A stretch of 64,000 nucleotides of DNA from Hyposmocoma kahamanoa. Its lineage: Eukaryota > Arthropoda > Insecta > Lepidoptera > Cosmopterigidae. Position numbers and translations under genes: made by a program. Of this stretch, positions 22,500 to 56,659 are shown piece after piece. Position 1 is the first letter of the stretch. Each line of letters opens with the position of its first letter. Below the pieces are notes generated by a model that ran no database searches, was not told the origin of the DNA, and was given only the letters and a program-made list of their open reading frames with translations. The DNA lies in assembly GCF_003589595.1 (NCBI RefSeq), contig NW_020653200.1, forward strand, positions 6,841,886 through 6,905,885, in the 5' to 3' direction.

Positions 22500-22749
22500 A
22501 TCTACTGTGTAATTGTAGGACACTGATAATCGTCGTCTCTTTGCGCGCGCGCCAATCGTGACTCATCGGTAAGCGTTCTGCGCACAATGCCGTCCGAGCA
22601 GTCCAGTCGCGACGCGGCATACTTAGAGGGCACACATGTCATTTAATTCACGTTTTTCCGTTGGGTACGATCGACGGAACTTTAAATTTTTGACTTAAGT
22701 TGTGAATTAAACGTTGGTAGCAGAGACAAGTGAAATCTTAACTTTGACG
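22500..22749 (+). promoter_or_regulatory. probable 5' UTR and promoter region of WDR47 isoform 1
   Basis: A GC-richer island (CGTCGTC, GCGCGCGCGCC, GACGCGGC) in AT-rich surroundings ends at the isoform 1 ATG. A good donor-like site, CG|GTAAGC at 22567-22572, could end a 5' UTR exon. No TATA box is evident. Inferred from composition and position only. Confidence 0.35.
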
Positions 22750-43963
<21,214 letters not shown>

Positions 43964-45610
43964 CCTGCGTTACACCTTCGGCCACTGGCCACGAAGAGCT
44001 TCGTGACGAATTCTGATTAACTAATCGGCTCCATTTGTTGTGGTTTTATTATAACACAATAACTGTATCGTCGTACGAATAGTTTTACGAACTAAGATTT
44101 AGTTTTTATAACACAATTAACAAACTTTGTCCTAATAATGACAAGGGCATATCTCTTAAGTTCATAGATACGCACAAGATAAACATTATTATACAATAGC
44201 ACGTCATTGGAAACCTTTTAAGGAGCTCCACACATCTGGTCCTCGTTCTCGCACGAGCCCTGGGTGCGTGTGGAGCTCCTAAGGTTGCACTTATGAAAGG
44301 TATGAACGTGTATTTGTAGTTTTCTTTAACATTAATACACGTTGCATACGTGTGGAATATGTCCGTGACAAATAGGCCAGCTAGGCGCCACCAATTTGCC
44401 ACTCCGTGATTCAGTATGAATGATAGTCTAATTCCAAATTAAATTTAGGCCTTTCGTGTAAGTATGTTGGTGGCTTATTATATATGAAGGACGTACAAGA
44501 AAAATGCAATTTTGGATAATTTGAAAATATCCGATTATTTTTTGTTATACAAGAACTACATAAGACAATAACTTAATAGGAAATGTACTACGTAATGATC
44601 ATCGTTAAACTATGTTTTATATTATCAATGGCGCACTACTTGTGTAGTGTACAGCGTAAAAAATCCTTTTACCTTGTTCCGCCTGATGTGGTTCCGTTCA
44701 ATCAACTGTTCCGAACAGCTGATACGTCCAATGGCACGTCCGCGCGTTTTCGGATGTGGTTTCTAAATATATTTATTTAATAAAAAATATTTTTTCTCTT
44801 ATTTTTTCTGACCAATACTTCATCATTTCTGATCTTCAGAATTTTAATTGTGCTTTTATTTACACCCGCTGTATAGTAATAAATAATTTAGCATAACCTA
44901 AATAAAATGCAATTGAACAAAATACAGTAACAAACTTTAATGACGTACTAAATGCCTAATTGGTTTTTGCAACTGATTAATTTTATTTGCCAACTTATTT
45001 ATTCTTACAATGAACAAACTTTATACAGAAAAAATAAATTAAAATTATTACAGAGAACTAGCTATAAAACAACACGCATTCTTAGACAACTTCGTTTGAT
45101 TACCCACGCGAAGAAGTGGTTCATTTGCTCGAGTACAATACTTTAGATAAATGTGTAATATAAACTGACCTTAATCAATGTTGTGTGCTAACTAAGTGTT
45201 TATATGTACGATGCGTATGGTTTAAGGACTGACTGTTAAAGTTCATGAATATACACTCACTGGCACATTTAGCAGGACATTTGTAATATTCGAAAATAAT
45301 GAAGTGTCATTTCAAAGGCTTGGCCGGTTATTTTCATTTTTAATTCAGGTCTAATTTCAAAATAAAATAATTTGTCGACTGTCAGTTTTAATTTTTTTTA
45401 GTTGCTACTTATCTGTCCAGTAGTTCGAGGTTGTTATTGTGTTCTTGTAAATTTCACTAACTTTACTTGATTTCTTATTTGTTAAACTTTGATTCTGTCA
45501 ATATTAAAAACTGTTACAATTTTATAGTTATCAGACCTTTCTGTATTGTCACAAAATAAAAAAGGTGCATTTTGTGTAATTTCGATTTTTTCCAATAAAA
45601 GTAAGGCTGT
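43964..45610 (+). terminator. WDR47 3' UTR and candidate poly(A) signals
   Basis: After the stop codon the DNA becomes AT-rich with no further coding exon. AATAAA occurs at 44779-44784, 44901-44906, 45555-45560 and 45594-45599; the last is followed by a GT-rich stretch and is the best looking. A 60-nt hairpin (44221-44280) lies in the proximal UTR. The short ORF at 44583-44780 is not supported. Confidence 0.4.
44221..44280 (+). repeat. stem-loop in WDR47 3' UTR
   Basis: AGGAGCTCCACAC (44221-44233) pairs exactly with GTGTGGAGCTCCT (44268-44280). A second inner stem CTCGT/ACGAG and outer CCTT/AAGG extend it. Confidence 0.8.
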
Positions 45611-47278
45611 TTGTACTAAGTCGATGTTAATATAATTCCTACTTTGTGCCTAGTACTTATTTATTTAAATATAAACGTTACTATTTTATATTCTCACTTC
45701 TTTTTTGCTCCGTTTAATCTACCGGTGAACTATGATGAAGGCCATATGCTTCACGCTTTTGTTTATCGTTTATGTCACACGTTTAGATTGAATGGTTATT
45801 ATCTAATAAGAATACCGAGAACAATCTGTTAGCGCTTCCACATGCTCCATAATAACATATAGACTTGAATATACAAACAGACTTGTTTTCACCTCTTTAA
45901 TGGACTAACTTAATGATTATAATTTGTTCTAATGAAATGATGCTTTCATGAAGCTTTGTTATTTCATACCGACAATTGAAACAAAAGCTTTAAATCTTTA
46001 TATAGAAAGGTAGCCAACTATTGAGAACAATAAAATGTTTTGGTCACCGCAGTAAGATATGTTATAAAAGTTGCACGCAAAGTTGAACAATTGAAAATTA
46101 TACATGCTGGAAAAATTCTTCAAGTCTTCGCTTTATCAGTCCTCCTGACGAATCGTTATAGCAATCAGAGGCAATTTTAACAGGGAATCGTATTAATGGT
46201 TTACCACGTCAAATATTGAGCTATATCTTGTGACAATCACATAATAAATAAGTTATATTCATATACAAACAATGTAGTCAAACAATTAATTGAGAATATT
46301 TTGTCAAAATTTTCGGATACTGCAGTGAGGAGAGGGATATGAGTATGTCATAAATTATGACTCATAATAAATAATTAATTTTGTACGAGTATAACAGTTT
46401 TAGATTATAAGATGTGACTGCTACTATGTATATTATCGATACCTCGAATGAACACTACGCCAATTAAATTTTTTGGTAATCTTTGTTTTTATTTGCTTTT
46501 TTCGAATTTAGTTTTTTGTTTCTCTGATTCCCCCCTATGCAATTCGGGAGGGGGGGCATAGTAAATAAATTGCCTTAGTATTCATTGGAGGTGTGGTTAT
46601 GGTGGTACTCACGAAATACATTAACATAAAAAATCATCTTATCAAATGTGACTGTATATCGTAAAACAAATAAATGAATGCCACCAAAATGGCATATGTA
46701 ATTAAATTAATAAAGATTAATAAAATTAATTATAAAATTAAATCTTAAAGATTTTAATGTTACTTAATGTTAAATTATACGAAGTAATGCATTCTAATTG
46801 TAAGGACTTGGCACGAATATATGTATTATGAAAAGTAAGGCTACACCTAAACCATTGTTTTTATAATACGAAATTCATTGTTTAGACAAACAAACAATGA
46901 TTCCTCATACATTAGTTTCTACTTTTTATTATATTTGTGCTTTGTCTATAATGCACACAATGGTATAGTTATAAAATATTTATATTCAAAATTATGATAT
47001 ATTGTATTCTTATGTATTATGCGTATAATGTTATAGTTTATGGAAATTATATTTAACAAGTCGATATTCACCACATTGAGTACATTTTATTTAAAAATAA
47101 CCATCACACATCTAACGGGGACTTTTTTAAACGGAATTTCGTTGACGCGAGTATCCATTGTAATTTAAGAATATAATCATATTATTTACAACTTTGTCTT
47201 TGATTTTTTAAATGTGTGGACGTTCGGCTGAACTAAAACTTACCTACCCTAAAAAAGAATAATCAAACCCCTCACATG
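45611..47278. other. unassigned DNA downstream of WDR47
   Basis: AT-rich with many stop codons in all frames; nothing recognised. Confidence 0.5.
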
Positions 47279-47445
47279 AAGCGCGGTCCACACCGCGAGC
47301 GAAACTAAGCAAAGTTAGTATTAGTATGCAATCAACTATGCAACTTAGCTCGGTTGGCTTAGTTCGCAGTGTGAACGATGTATAAAAACATGCTGCGACT
47401 ACGTGCTAACTTAGCTTAGCGTCTCTCGCGGTGTGATCTGCGCTT
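47279..47445. mobile_element. foldback MITE-like element
   Basis: The left arm AAGCGCGGTCCACACCGCGA continues to CTAAGCAAAGTTAG; the right arm, inverted, reads AAGCGCAGATCACACCGCGA then CTAAGCTAAGTTAG. The total is 167 bp. A target duplication could not be fixed. Confidence 0.6.
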
Positions 47446-47569
47446 AATTATGTTTTAATATTAAAAGTTGAAATTATCAATAGTAATAATAATAAAAACT
47501 AAAAAGTGCCTAAAAAAATTTTTAGGCACAGTCACATAAACAATATGACATTCACGTAAGTAAATTGTT

Positions 47570-47900
47570 TATGACTGGAACCGACAAAATCACGAGTTTT
47601 TTAATGCAGTCAGATCTATTATAAATAAGTTTTGAACGGCGTAATGACTAAATTAGTATTTTACGACTAGAATCAACTAAATAAAGACTTCTTTTAGTCC
47701 AATCAGATCTAAGCTAGATAATGTGGTTCTCGAGATTGAAAAATGATGTTGCTGGAATAACCTTATTCCAGTGTGGACAGTGGAACGACTTTAAAGCGTT
47801 GGATCGACTAAATATAGATTTTTTTGAGACTAGAACCCAGTAAATGATGAAGTTTCTACCTGATCAGTAGAATTTCAAATACTCGATTATGGTCATGTTG
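47570..47900 (+). repeat. weak tandem repeat
   Basis: ACTGGAACCGACAAAAT (47574), ACTAGAATCAACTAAAT (47666) and ACTAGAACCCAGTAAAT (47829), with CAGTCAGATCTA and CAATCAGATCTA about 93 bases apart. Strongly diverged. Confidence 0.35.
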
Positions 47901-48269
47901 GAATATACATACTATATTTCAGTTTCTTATTATTATCATGCGATACATTAAAAAGACGTAAAATAAAATCAAATTATTCAATTTTATGGTCTAACCGTGG
48001 TCCAAACTGTGGTCCACTTCACATCGTGCCCTGCGTGCCGTAACGTCTGCCCGCTTGATGATTTTAACGGCGGCGGCTAATATCGGCGGTCAGTGTAGTT
48101 CGAGGTCGCAATAATATAGTGTATGACATAGAAATGATAAGAACAATATTTATCTATTAATCATATAGTTATTTATTTACTAACTTTATACTGTATTCCA
48201 CAGTTGGCTTAGTGCCGGCTGTACCTATGGTGGAGTGTATGTGCGGCACATACGGGCACAAGTTCTTAA

Positions 48270-48735
48270 CGAGGTTTCCACCGGTGACGTGTGACAAGAC
48301 GAGGCGAAACGAGAATTGAAATCTCGCCAGCTAATTTCCACTATAAATTGACATTACCATTAACGGTGCTGTTTAGTTTGTCTAGCGGTAAACACGCGGC
48401 TGAAGTAACACGTCCCGTAAATTATTATTATTAAATATGTTAACGGCAAAAGATCTTTTAAAAAATTTGTAATCATAGGTCACCATTTCGCGATTTATAT
48501 TAATACCCGTTGCCAGCTCGCGCGAGAAATCGTGTTTCCGTTACAAAGTATTATACTTAATGTAGGCAGTAGGTACATAGAGTATCATACCATAACGTAC
48601 AATATTACATCAACGAATATTTCAGTTCACGCCTCGTCCATCGTCAATCCAAATCCTTTCCACCGAAGATGGGCAGGAGAAATTTTGCCATACAAATTTC
48701 AATCCTCGTCTCGCTTCGTCGGTGGAAATATACCT
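48270..48735. repeat. imperfect long inverted repeat
   Basis: GACGAGGCGAAACGAGAATT (from 48298) is answered in inverse orientation by AATCCTCGTCTCGCTTCGTC (to 48720), both next to a TTTCCACCG/CGGTGGAAA motif. The interior of about 370 bases is unassigned. Possibly a MITE. Confidence 0.4.
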
Positions 48736-51640
48736 TTAGGGGGCGCCGAGCGCCACTTGCCGTGAAGTAAACGGGCTATTGCTTCCCAACATCATTTATG
48801 ATTGCACCATTTGCACACGAAGTATTCCGATCACCGACCGGAGAAAATATAACTAAGTATTACAATTAGATCGCGTGCCTACAGGATATTATATTGCATT
48901 TGGGCGCCACATGGGTTAGCGCTGGTGCTGTGTTGGCTACTTCAAATCCACTTTGTGCCTGTGATCCAATTGACTGTCTCACCTGTGTGGACCATGGGCT
49001 TTTCCGAAGATGATCTACAGGTACGTAACGTTCAAATAATCGCACCATTTAAGTAAAATAATCGTTGAGTGGTTATGGTACGTACTTAGTAACTTACTAG
49101 ATGTCTAATATGGTTACACATTTGTGCATATATTTCACTTACCTATAGGTATTATTGGTTATAAAACATGCCTGTAAGTAAACGTGTTCAAATTATATAA
49201 TTTGTGGATACACATATGTATATGTATATATCTAGTTGTTAGTTTTTCTTCTTCTTTGTAATGTTACCATCGATAACATCGATGATTAAACCAATGTCTA
49301 GTTAAGGAACGCACGCGTTTTTTTACTCAAAATTTGACCGGTGAATTTCGACAGAAATCACTGTGAGGAGAATCTCAACAACAGAACTTACACAGACTAT
49401 TACAGGTTCGTTTCCCTAAAAATGTAAAATAAAAATAAAATAAAATACTATGACAGTCGTTCTAAAAGATTCCATTAAACGGGACGCTGTGAATGCGCGC
49501 CTCACGTGACCGATAATGGGTAGGGTCAATAAAGAAAATACAGGACAATCAAATAAACACAGTTTATTATGTAAGCAGTAGGTACGTCGCTCCGAGCCGA
49601 CGTCTGCAAACTCAACAGTACGGAGAATAATACATCGAATGAATAACTACACGATGGCATTAGCAAATAATACCTAGGTACAATACATAGATGTTACACA
49701 TTAGGAATATTGATAGAGATATTTTTTTTAAGTTTCCTTTACATGAAACAAACATTTGTTTAGGTCCTTAACATACTCCTTTATACTGAATTTATCAATG
49801 TCCAAAACCACGCAATGTGTTTGTGTGAAATCTTCACACAAAAAGGTAAGTGAATTCACTATGGTGAATGGGAAAATTATACTTAGTAATAAACCTCCCT
49901 ACGAAAATGTTACGTACTTTTGTTCCAGCTTTCCAGCATAACCTATTTAACATAACCATAATATATTTAAAAACTCTGTAGAGCGGTCATTTTAGAATAC
50001 TACATAGATTTGTCTAAAAGTCATTTTACAAGATAGAACAAAGATTTGGCATTAGCGTACAAATTTATAACTTATCATAATAGTTAGGTAGTTAAAATTA
50101 AATAGTCTTTCTGTGGCGCAAATGGGTATTACGGTAATAGGCATATTATGTTGCCTAAAGTATGTATAGTCACCAATAAAATGTTCAGGCGGGTTAAAGA
50201 AACCGAAAATATCCACACGTCTCAAGTGGCCACTGTTGTTCTAACTAACGTTCAGAATGCTTACACACAATCGTCAAATTCAATATTATGGCCATGTGTT
50301 CAAGGTACATTTTTCAATTGTTTTCAGTATCAATGTTAACTGCAAGGTGCGCTGTTGATTAATTGATTTAAGTTTATTTTGTGAAGGATAATAGAGTGAA
50401 CAGACTCATCCAAACTGCTCAATTTTATTTATATGTTCACAGCACTCAAAATAGAAGTACTCAAATAAATAGGAAAAAAATCCATTTATCCCATTTGATT
50501 GAGGTAGACGTTTAGGATAGATAGAATAGACTTTTTGGACGTGTAGATATTTTGGTTAGTTTGTTTTATCAGATTATTTTCATGTAGACTGTATTTAAGG
50601 TAATGGCCAATATTAAAGTAACATCCATGTAACATCTAATAAATTCAATAGAAATATGCAATAACATTAGCTGTTTACGTACGTAACGTTAGCTGTTTAC
50701 GTAACGTTGCGGTAATTAATTTTAAATATGCAAATGAAACAAGTAAACCGCTCGTATATAAAAGTTTCACACGATGACAATTCAGCAGGCATAGTTCTAA
50801 AATATGTCCAGCATTTTCATTATGCTCACAGTGTACAGTTGGTTATATAATGAACTTTGTTGTTGTTTTGTTGTATTAGAACGGAAATTTTACGACGAAG
50901 GTAGCGCACGTTCTAATTACCATTTCATGAATATTGAAAACGTGCAGTAGCCTAAAACCGTGTCAGCTTTGGAAAGATAAAAAAATATACTTACTGGAGA
51001 ATTTTATTTTGGTTATACTTTATTGAAAATAGAAACGATTCATAATGCTAAAAACATTGTAAAATCAGTTCCTTGCAAATTCCTGGTAAAAGTAGGTAGC
51101 TGTGACGTAAAAGATCGCAGTGTGATTTAACATGAAAATGGTGTTTATTATTTATAATATCACCGCTTTTTTTCTATTTTGCCCAATTTTCGGCAATTAT
51201 CGTCATCTGCGTTCCGTATAATATATCCTCATAGAAATTTTCATTTTGTTAAACCCTCTAATATGTGGAATTAAGTAACCCTGTAGCTGTAGGACATTAA
51301 TTGTGGTATAAATTAAGTTTCGCTTAAACTTTAAACATTCTAACATTTTTTCTGGTACTTACTTTAAAGTCTCTTTTGAATTCCCGACGCAAAAAGAGGG
51401 GGAATATTGTAATGTTTTTACATTACAATAATCAATATATGTATACAATGTAAAGTTTGTGCTTGAAGCATCGGTCTGTGTAACTGCGTGTCAGCCTGTC
51501 TGTGGCATCGTAGCTTCCAAACGGACGGACTGATCACTCTGCATGTTTATTTGAAGGATAATTTAATAAGGATGGTAGGAAGCTATGTTTGATAAGCATC
51601 TGTTAAGCTGTTTAAAGATCATCAGCTTTTTTTTTAAATA
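48736..51640. other. unassigned intergenic DNA
   Basis: No exon or element recognised. TTAGCTGTTTACGT is directly repeated at about 50669 and 50690. A GC-richer patch at 49480-49630 was inspected for an LTR but no paired copy or primer-binding site was found. Confidence 0.45.
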
Positions 51641-51700
51641 TCAGGTGACGGGACGAACAAGTTGTGCGCTGGATGGTAAGCTACACGCCTGTCCCCCTGT
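51641..51700 (+). repeat. family A dispersed repeat, 5' fragment
   Basis: CAGGTGACGGGACGAACAAG, TTGTGCGCTGGATGGTAAGC and TACACGCCTGTCCCCCTG; it breaks off where the non-LTR fragment begins. Confidence 0.6.
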
Positions 51701-51719
51701 ATTATTCTTATATCAAGGA

Positions 51720-52020
51720 GAGTGTGCGATGGAATTGCATAGTTTAAATGCGCCTTCCCCATTCCATCATTGTGGAATTAGACGTAGGCTGGGGTTCCTA
51801 TGTTGTGGATATTCTAAATATTCGCACGAACCGTTTCGTTTCCATATTTATATGGTGGACGGCTAAGGAGTGGAATTCCCTCCCTGCAGACTTGTTTCCC
51901 GAACAATATAACTTGGGCCTTTTCAAGGCTAGAGTGAATAGGCATTATATGTATGCACGCTATGGAAAGCGACGTCATCTTCATCAGGTGAGATGCAGGT
52001 CAAATGCGCACTTATTATAA
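51720..52020 (+). pseudogene. non-LTR retrotransposon ORF2 C-terminal fragment
   Basis: Reads DVGWGSYVVDILNIRTNRF, then WWTAKEWNSLPADLFPEQYN and LGLFKARVNRHYM, the W-x-x-LP and KxRVNRH endings typical of insect non-LTR retrotransposon proteins. It is truncated at both sides and followed by an A-run. A family A repeat fragment sits directly upstream (51641-51700). Confidence 0.6.
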
Positions 52021-53843
52021 AAAAAAAATACATATTTTACTTTCATTTGTCCGATGTATTTGAAATGTGTTATACTGTGGAAATCCGATGACATTACAAT
52101 ATAGTAACCTTAATCTGGTGCTGCAACCAGCTGCAAACAGTCTGCAGACCACCTAACCTTCAATTACAAACAGTAGACTGTTGTGTTTGAGTTTTTTGGA
52201 CTACACAGTTTTGTATCGGGGTTTTTTAATTTTTTTTTACTTAAGTTTTCATTACTGGCTAATTTTATGCCGATATAATTTTTCATAGACTATTATTATA
52301 TGTCTGATACCCAACCCTGCGTCTTGGTGAACGGCGATTTGGATTAAAACATTTTTTTTTGCAAAAATATGTAGTCACACATCTTTAAAAATTAATTAAA
52401 TTGGAAATAACTATCTACTAAGTAATTTAATTGTTTTTCTCTGTGACTTCAATTAAGTTTCGTCATTTTTATATACAAGTCCACATAGAAAAACAGGCGT
52501 AGGTAACTACCACATACATAAACATTCAAGAGGTAATATTATATTTTAAAAATTTAAAAACAAAACAAAAATGTAGGAACAAGGGAGTGTAATATTAGTA
52601 CGTCTACGTAATGTATATATAGAAAATGAAACGATCACACTCCATTTTAAGGTATTCCATTACTGCTACATTACAAATAAAAAAATTAAAAACAATAATG
52701 TTATACATATATATGCACATAACTAAAAAAGAAAACACAAGAAAAAAGACGCAAAATCCGTAACGCAGTTTCAATAACAATTAACACCTTAAAATGAGAC
52801 ATTCACGATAAATGTTTTGCATAGATCTAGGTACATATTCCAGGCGACAGAAGCACATACATTTATACAAAGATTTTTGGAAGGAAAGTAACAATTAATA
52901 AGTACGTCACAGCGGCCTCAAAAACACATAGGCTAACTAACTCCTATTATAATTTTCTAAAAACAACCAGAACTGTAAGTATGTAGTACAATACGTATAC
53001 ATTAATAAAAGTATCTATGTGTAGGTTTTTATTTGCGATTGTTTTTTTTTAGTTATTTGTGACTACCTCCAGATTTTTGCTTACTACACACAATTATATA
53101 TCTTGAATACATTGACTGAAATTCTGGTAAATATTAATAAGTTGGTATTGGCACTATCTCACATATGACTACACTTACCCCTTTACATAGATGACTAGCC
53201 TGTACCCTGTTCACAGAGGAATAATTAGATCGCCTTGAAAATCCGCTAAGTACATAGGTACGTATAACAAGAATAATATTTTGAGCAGTCTAATATCATA
53301 GAAAGATGCAGAAGTATAAAACGTTTAATATGTATCTTCTGGGCGAGCTCGTTCCATCGTAGACCCCATATTTGCTCCAGAGTTAGATAGAGTAAGATAA
53401 CAGTAGTAATGTCGTCTGGCAAAGTGTTTATAGTCGACATTAGAGCTACGTTTGTGTTTACGTTTGTGACAAATATTGCAAGTGTGGAATAAGTGACGGT
53501 ACGACGTCGATGAAAGGTTAGGTGGAGAAATAACAACAGTTGAACGGTTATTAACACCCTGTAGGCATAATCAAAATTGAATTTGTCTATATCAGGAGAA
53601 ATATCTAAACGTTAAATTAAATGCAATAAAATACAAATAGGTGATCACGCCATGTACCATTTTCCATTTCCATTTTTTAAACTTTTTTAAACCAGAACTA
53701 AGACAAAATGGCCGACTTATGTACCATAAATATTTTTAAAGTGATAATGGGAGATCTCTACAATATATAAAAAAGAGAAGTGTGTGTAAATTAAGATAAT
53801 TGTTGTACATAACGTGTCTCTTATGATTAAGAAAATTACTTTT
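52021..53843. other. unassigned intergenic DNA
   Basis: AT-rich. The 103-residue minus ORF at 53246-53557 has no recognised domain and may overlap an old repeat. Confidence 0.45.
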
Positions 53844-53895
53844 AACCGACTACAAAAAGCGGAGGTTCTCAATTTCACTGTTTTTTGTACGATAA
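53844..53895 (+). repeat. family G repeat, 5' fragment
   Basis: AACCGACTACAAAAAGCGGA followed by GGTTCTCAATTTCACTG is the head of the same repeat. Confidence 0.5.
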
Positions 53896-53959
53896 GCATC
53901 CATAGGTAATTAATAAAATCTTGATTGGTAACTTACATTCACAAGTTTCCTATCGAATA

Positions 53960-54330
53960 CGAAATAGTTTTGCTGCATGGCTTTAAGGCCCGACGCCCAA
54001 TGACGGGGTAACGGAATCGCTCAGCAGGGGATCCTTCGGCATCCCTACATGCAAGCGCACACGATGGGAATTAAGCATACCGCGGTATCCCTAGGGACGA
54101 CGCGACATCCTCAAGCATGCCTATTCGTTTAGGTATACCGAAGCATCACGTCACGACATCGTGCTCGCACCTGGTCTCTCTACAGATCAGTCTTGCATGG
54201 TTGCACTCAGCCTTCCAAAACATTCCAAAGGTTGCCGAGGCATAAGGTATATTATTATTCGTCACCTAAGAATCCCTTGCCGTCCTGGCCCGTCAGCGGG
54301 CGCCGCCTTACGAAGATTTTCATTTATTGA
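53960..54330. other. GC-rich unassigned segment
   Basis: Clearly GC-richer than its surroundings (CGACGCCCAATGACGGGG, GACGACGCGACATCC, GCGGGCGCCGCC), with no open frame of note. It is more like a repeat remnant than an exon; not identified. Confidence 0.35.
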
Positions 54331-55099
54331 CCAGTAATATTTATAGTCAATTTTGTACTTGATAGGAGGTGAGGTACACCTAAATAAATATAGGCGTACC
54401 TGGTAAACTGTGTATTCGATATTCAATTTCTCAATTCTAGTTTCGTTTTCATTACAAGAATTCATTTCTGACATAAAATATTTTGTGTTTTCGTACGTGT
54501 ACGAGTTTCCACGACGTCTTGGGCTCGTTGTCGTTATATGGACAAATTTGTACGCAGTAATTTTGCCATAAAGAATAAAGTTTTAATTAAACCGTTTTTG
54601 CTTTTGCAAAGGTATAATGCGCCTTCGTAAATTCAATTCAAGTTTGCATTGTTTCATTTAGGTTGTCAATGTCCGAATTATGTTCAATTATGTTATTAAA
54701 ATTTTATTCTTGTTTTTTGTTCTCGTTCAATTCTTTTCTTTGAAGTTCGAGTGTTGTGTTTTTGCCGAGTTTGAACAATAACAATGTAGTGGTAATTAAG
54801 TCCGATTCAGAACTATTTCTATTGATATCACAGCAGGCAGTGGTACCTAATGATGACGCGCGGTGTGCGGCTAGGTTTGAGCATGTTGAGATGAGTTTAG
54901 CAAACTTATAAAACACGACCATAACGGCGAATCGTACATTTTTTTATTCTGCACGTAGTGTAACATATTACTAATACACAAGTAAAAAATATTGATTCGG
55001 CTTATAACTTTAGGCCGAGGTTTAATACAAGTACTAAAACACTTGAAAAAGTTGTGAAGTCGTGAATGGATTTTCCCATCGCAGTACCAAACACCCAGA

Positions 55100-55219
55100 C
55101 TCGAGACATTATACAAAAGTTCGTTTCTACACTGACCCGGCCGAGAATCGAACCCGGGACCTCAGAGATGGCGGCACCATGAAAACCAGCGTGCAAGCCA
55201 CTCGACCACGAAGGTCGTA
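55100..55219 (-). repeat. tRNA-derived SINE, TGGTCGAGTGGC family
   Basis: The minus strand has GTGGTCGAGTGGCTTGCACG (A box) and GGGTTCGATTCTCGGCCGGG (B box), then the tail AATGTCTCGAGTCTGGGTGT. The same tail recurs at 20225-20275 as a fragment. Confidence 0.65.
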
Positions 55220-55355
55220 AATTATAGTTACATTTTTATTTCCTTGTTAGAAATACACTATTTCATAAATTAAAATCTATAGATTATTATCGCATTATAC
55301 TATGCTCGTCTATCAGAAGCTATTTTGAAAAAAGTCCAAACTGGTTAATTGTAAG

Positions 55356-55480
55356 GTGTCTCATTTCATCATGATAATGCTAAAACCACAAGTGTTCGAA
55401 CTTGAACACACATCTTTACTAATCCGTCAAACACTGTTGCAGTTATGTTGGGATGTGCTACCTCATCCACCATTGACGCG
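55356..55480 (+). pseudogene. second mariner transposase fragment
   Basis: HHDNAK (second catalytic Asp region) is read at about 55369, and after a frameshift LLQLCWDVLPHPP, a phrase typical of mariner transposases before the third Asp. The rest is too decayed to place, though ISDGH at 55863 may be its C-terminal end. It differs from the 17-kb copy, so it belongs to another mariner lineage. Confidence 0.55.
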
Positions 55481-56453
55481 TCCATTAATAACCAGCGGAC
55501 TGACTGACCACAAAGACAGACTCACTAGACTGACATTAATACAAACTAATATTGGCTTTTTGTTGACAGAAGGCGACAACGGCAGTCCTAGCTCAGCCTC
55601 TCACACGAGCAGACGAGTCCTCCTGATTATATTATTTTGTCCAGACAAACAGTCTCTTCAGATTTTCACTTGCTTACTTTACAAAATTCTTTGAATGGAC
55701 ACGACTTTGATAATTAAGAGACCATCAAACGACATTTACAGCTGTATTCTATAAGTAAAGATAGGAATTTTTATGAAAGGAAAAATTTCAAATTTACCAC
55801 CCGAAAGTTGACAAACATTGTAAATCAACGAGGCCAATAATTGATGAAGTGTTTTTATTTATTTGATATCGGACGGACATTTGGCCAACCCAATAGATCA
55901 ACGATACTGGAATGAATCGATCAAAAGAGTGAATCTGTCATCGTCGTTTCCTATAAGGGGGTCTAGTCTTTTTTATATTCACTATGTTTTATTATTAAAA
56001 TCAAGTACAACGGCGATATCCACAAATAGTCTTCACGACATGTGACTGGTCTTATTAAAATTGGAAGCCCAAAATGCCCAAAAATGTATGTACGTGGTTT
56101 TAGGCACTAATTTCAAATTAAAAAGCGCACGAGACAGATCCTATAATGATCAGAGATCATTCATTTTTTTAAATTGAAAATCTTGATATGCTGGTTGATG
56201 GATAACTCGCGTTTCGACTAAAATCTGTTACCGATTGTAGCGAACTTGCGACGTGAAACCCGTGAGTAATAAGGTCCCAGATTCTACGAACACCTAACCG
56301 CAAAAAAAGACAAACGACGAAATGTTTTACACCCGACTAAAACTCCTTTTATTGCATGGTGTATTTTACAGTGTAGAGGATTGAAGAAATTGTATCTTTT
56401 TTTAATTTGATTTGACGTCGTCGTCGTACTTCGATAATATTTTGTGTATTTAA

Positions 56454-56656
56454 CTGCCTCTGTGGCCGAACGGTTACCATGCCGGGCTGCCACGCAGAGG
56501 TCCCAGGTTCGATTCCCGCGCCGGGAGAAATATTATACCACGGCCTACATTTATTTCTCTCGTGAGTTTGGGTGTAATTTGTGGTTGTTTATGTGTGTGT
56601 CCATAGCATCCGCGACACAGGGCTTCCCTAATGCGGGTCTATGTTGAGTGTGTGCA
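56454..56656 (+). repeat. tRNA-derived SINE, TGGCCGAACGG family, copy 3
   Basis: The best preserved of the three copies: CTGCCTCTGTGGCCGAACGG, GGTTCGATTCCCGCGCCGGG and the full tail to ATGTTGAGTGTGTGC. The 67-residue ORF over it is an artefact. Confidence 0.8.
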
Positions 56657-56659
56657 TTA

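Noticed and set aside
49480..49640. GC-richer patch considered as a solo LTR
   Set aside because: No TG...CA boundaries with a target duplication, no second copy in the window.
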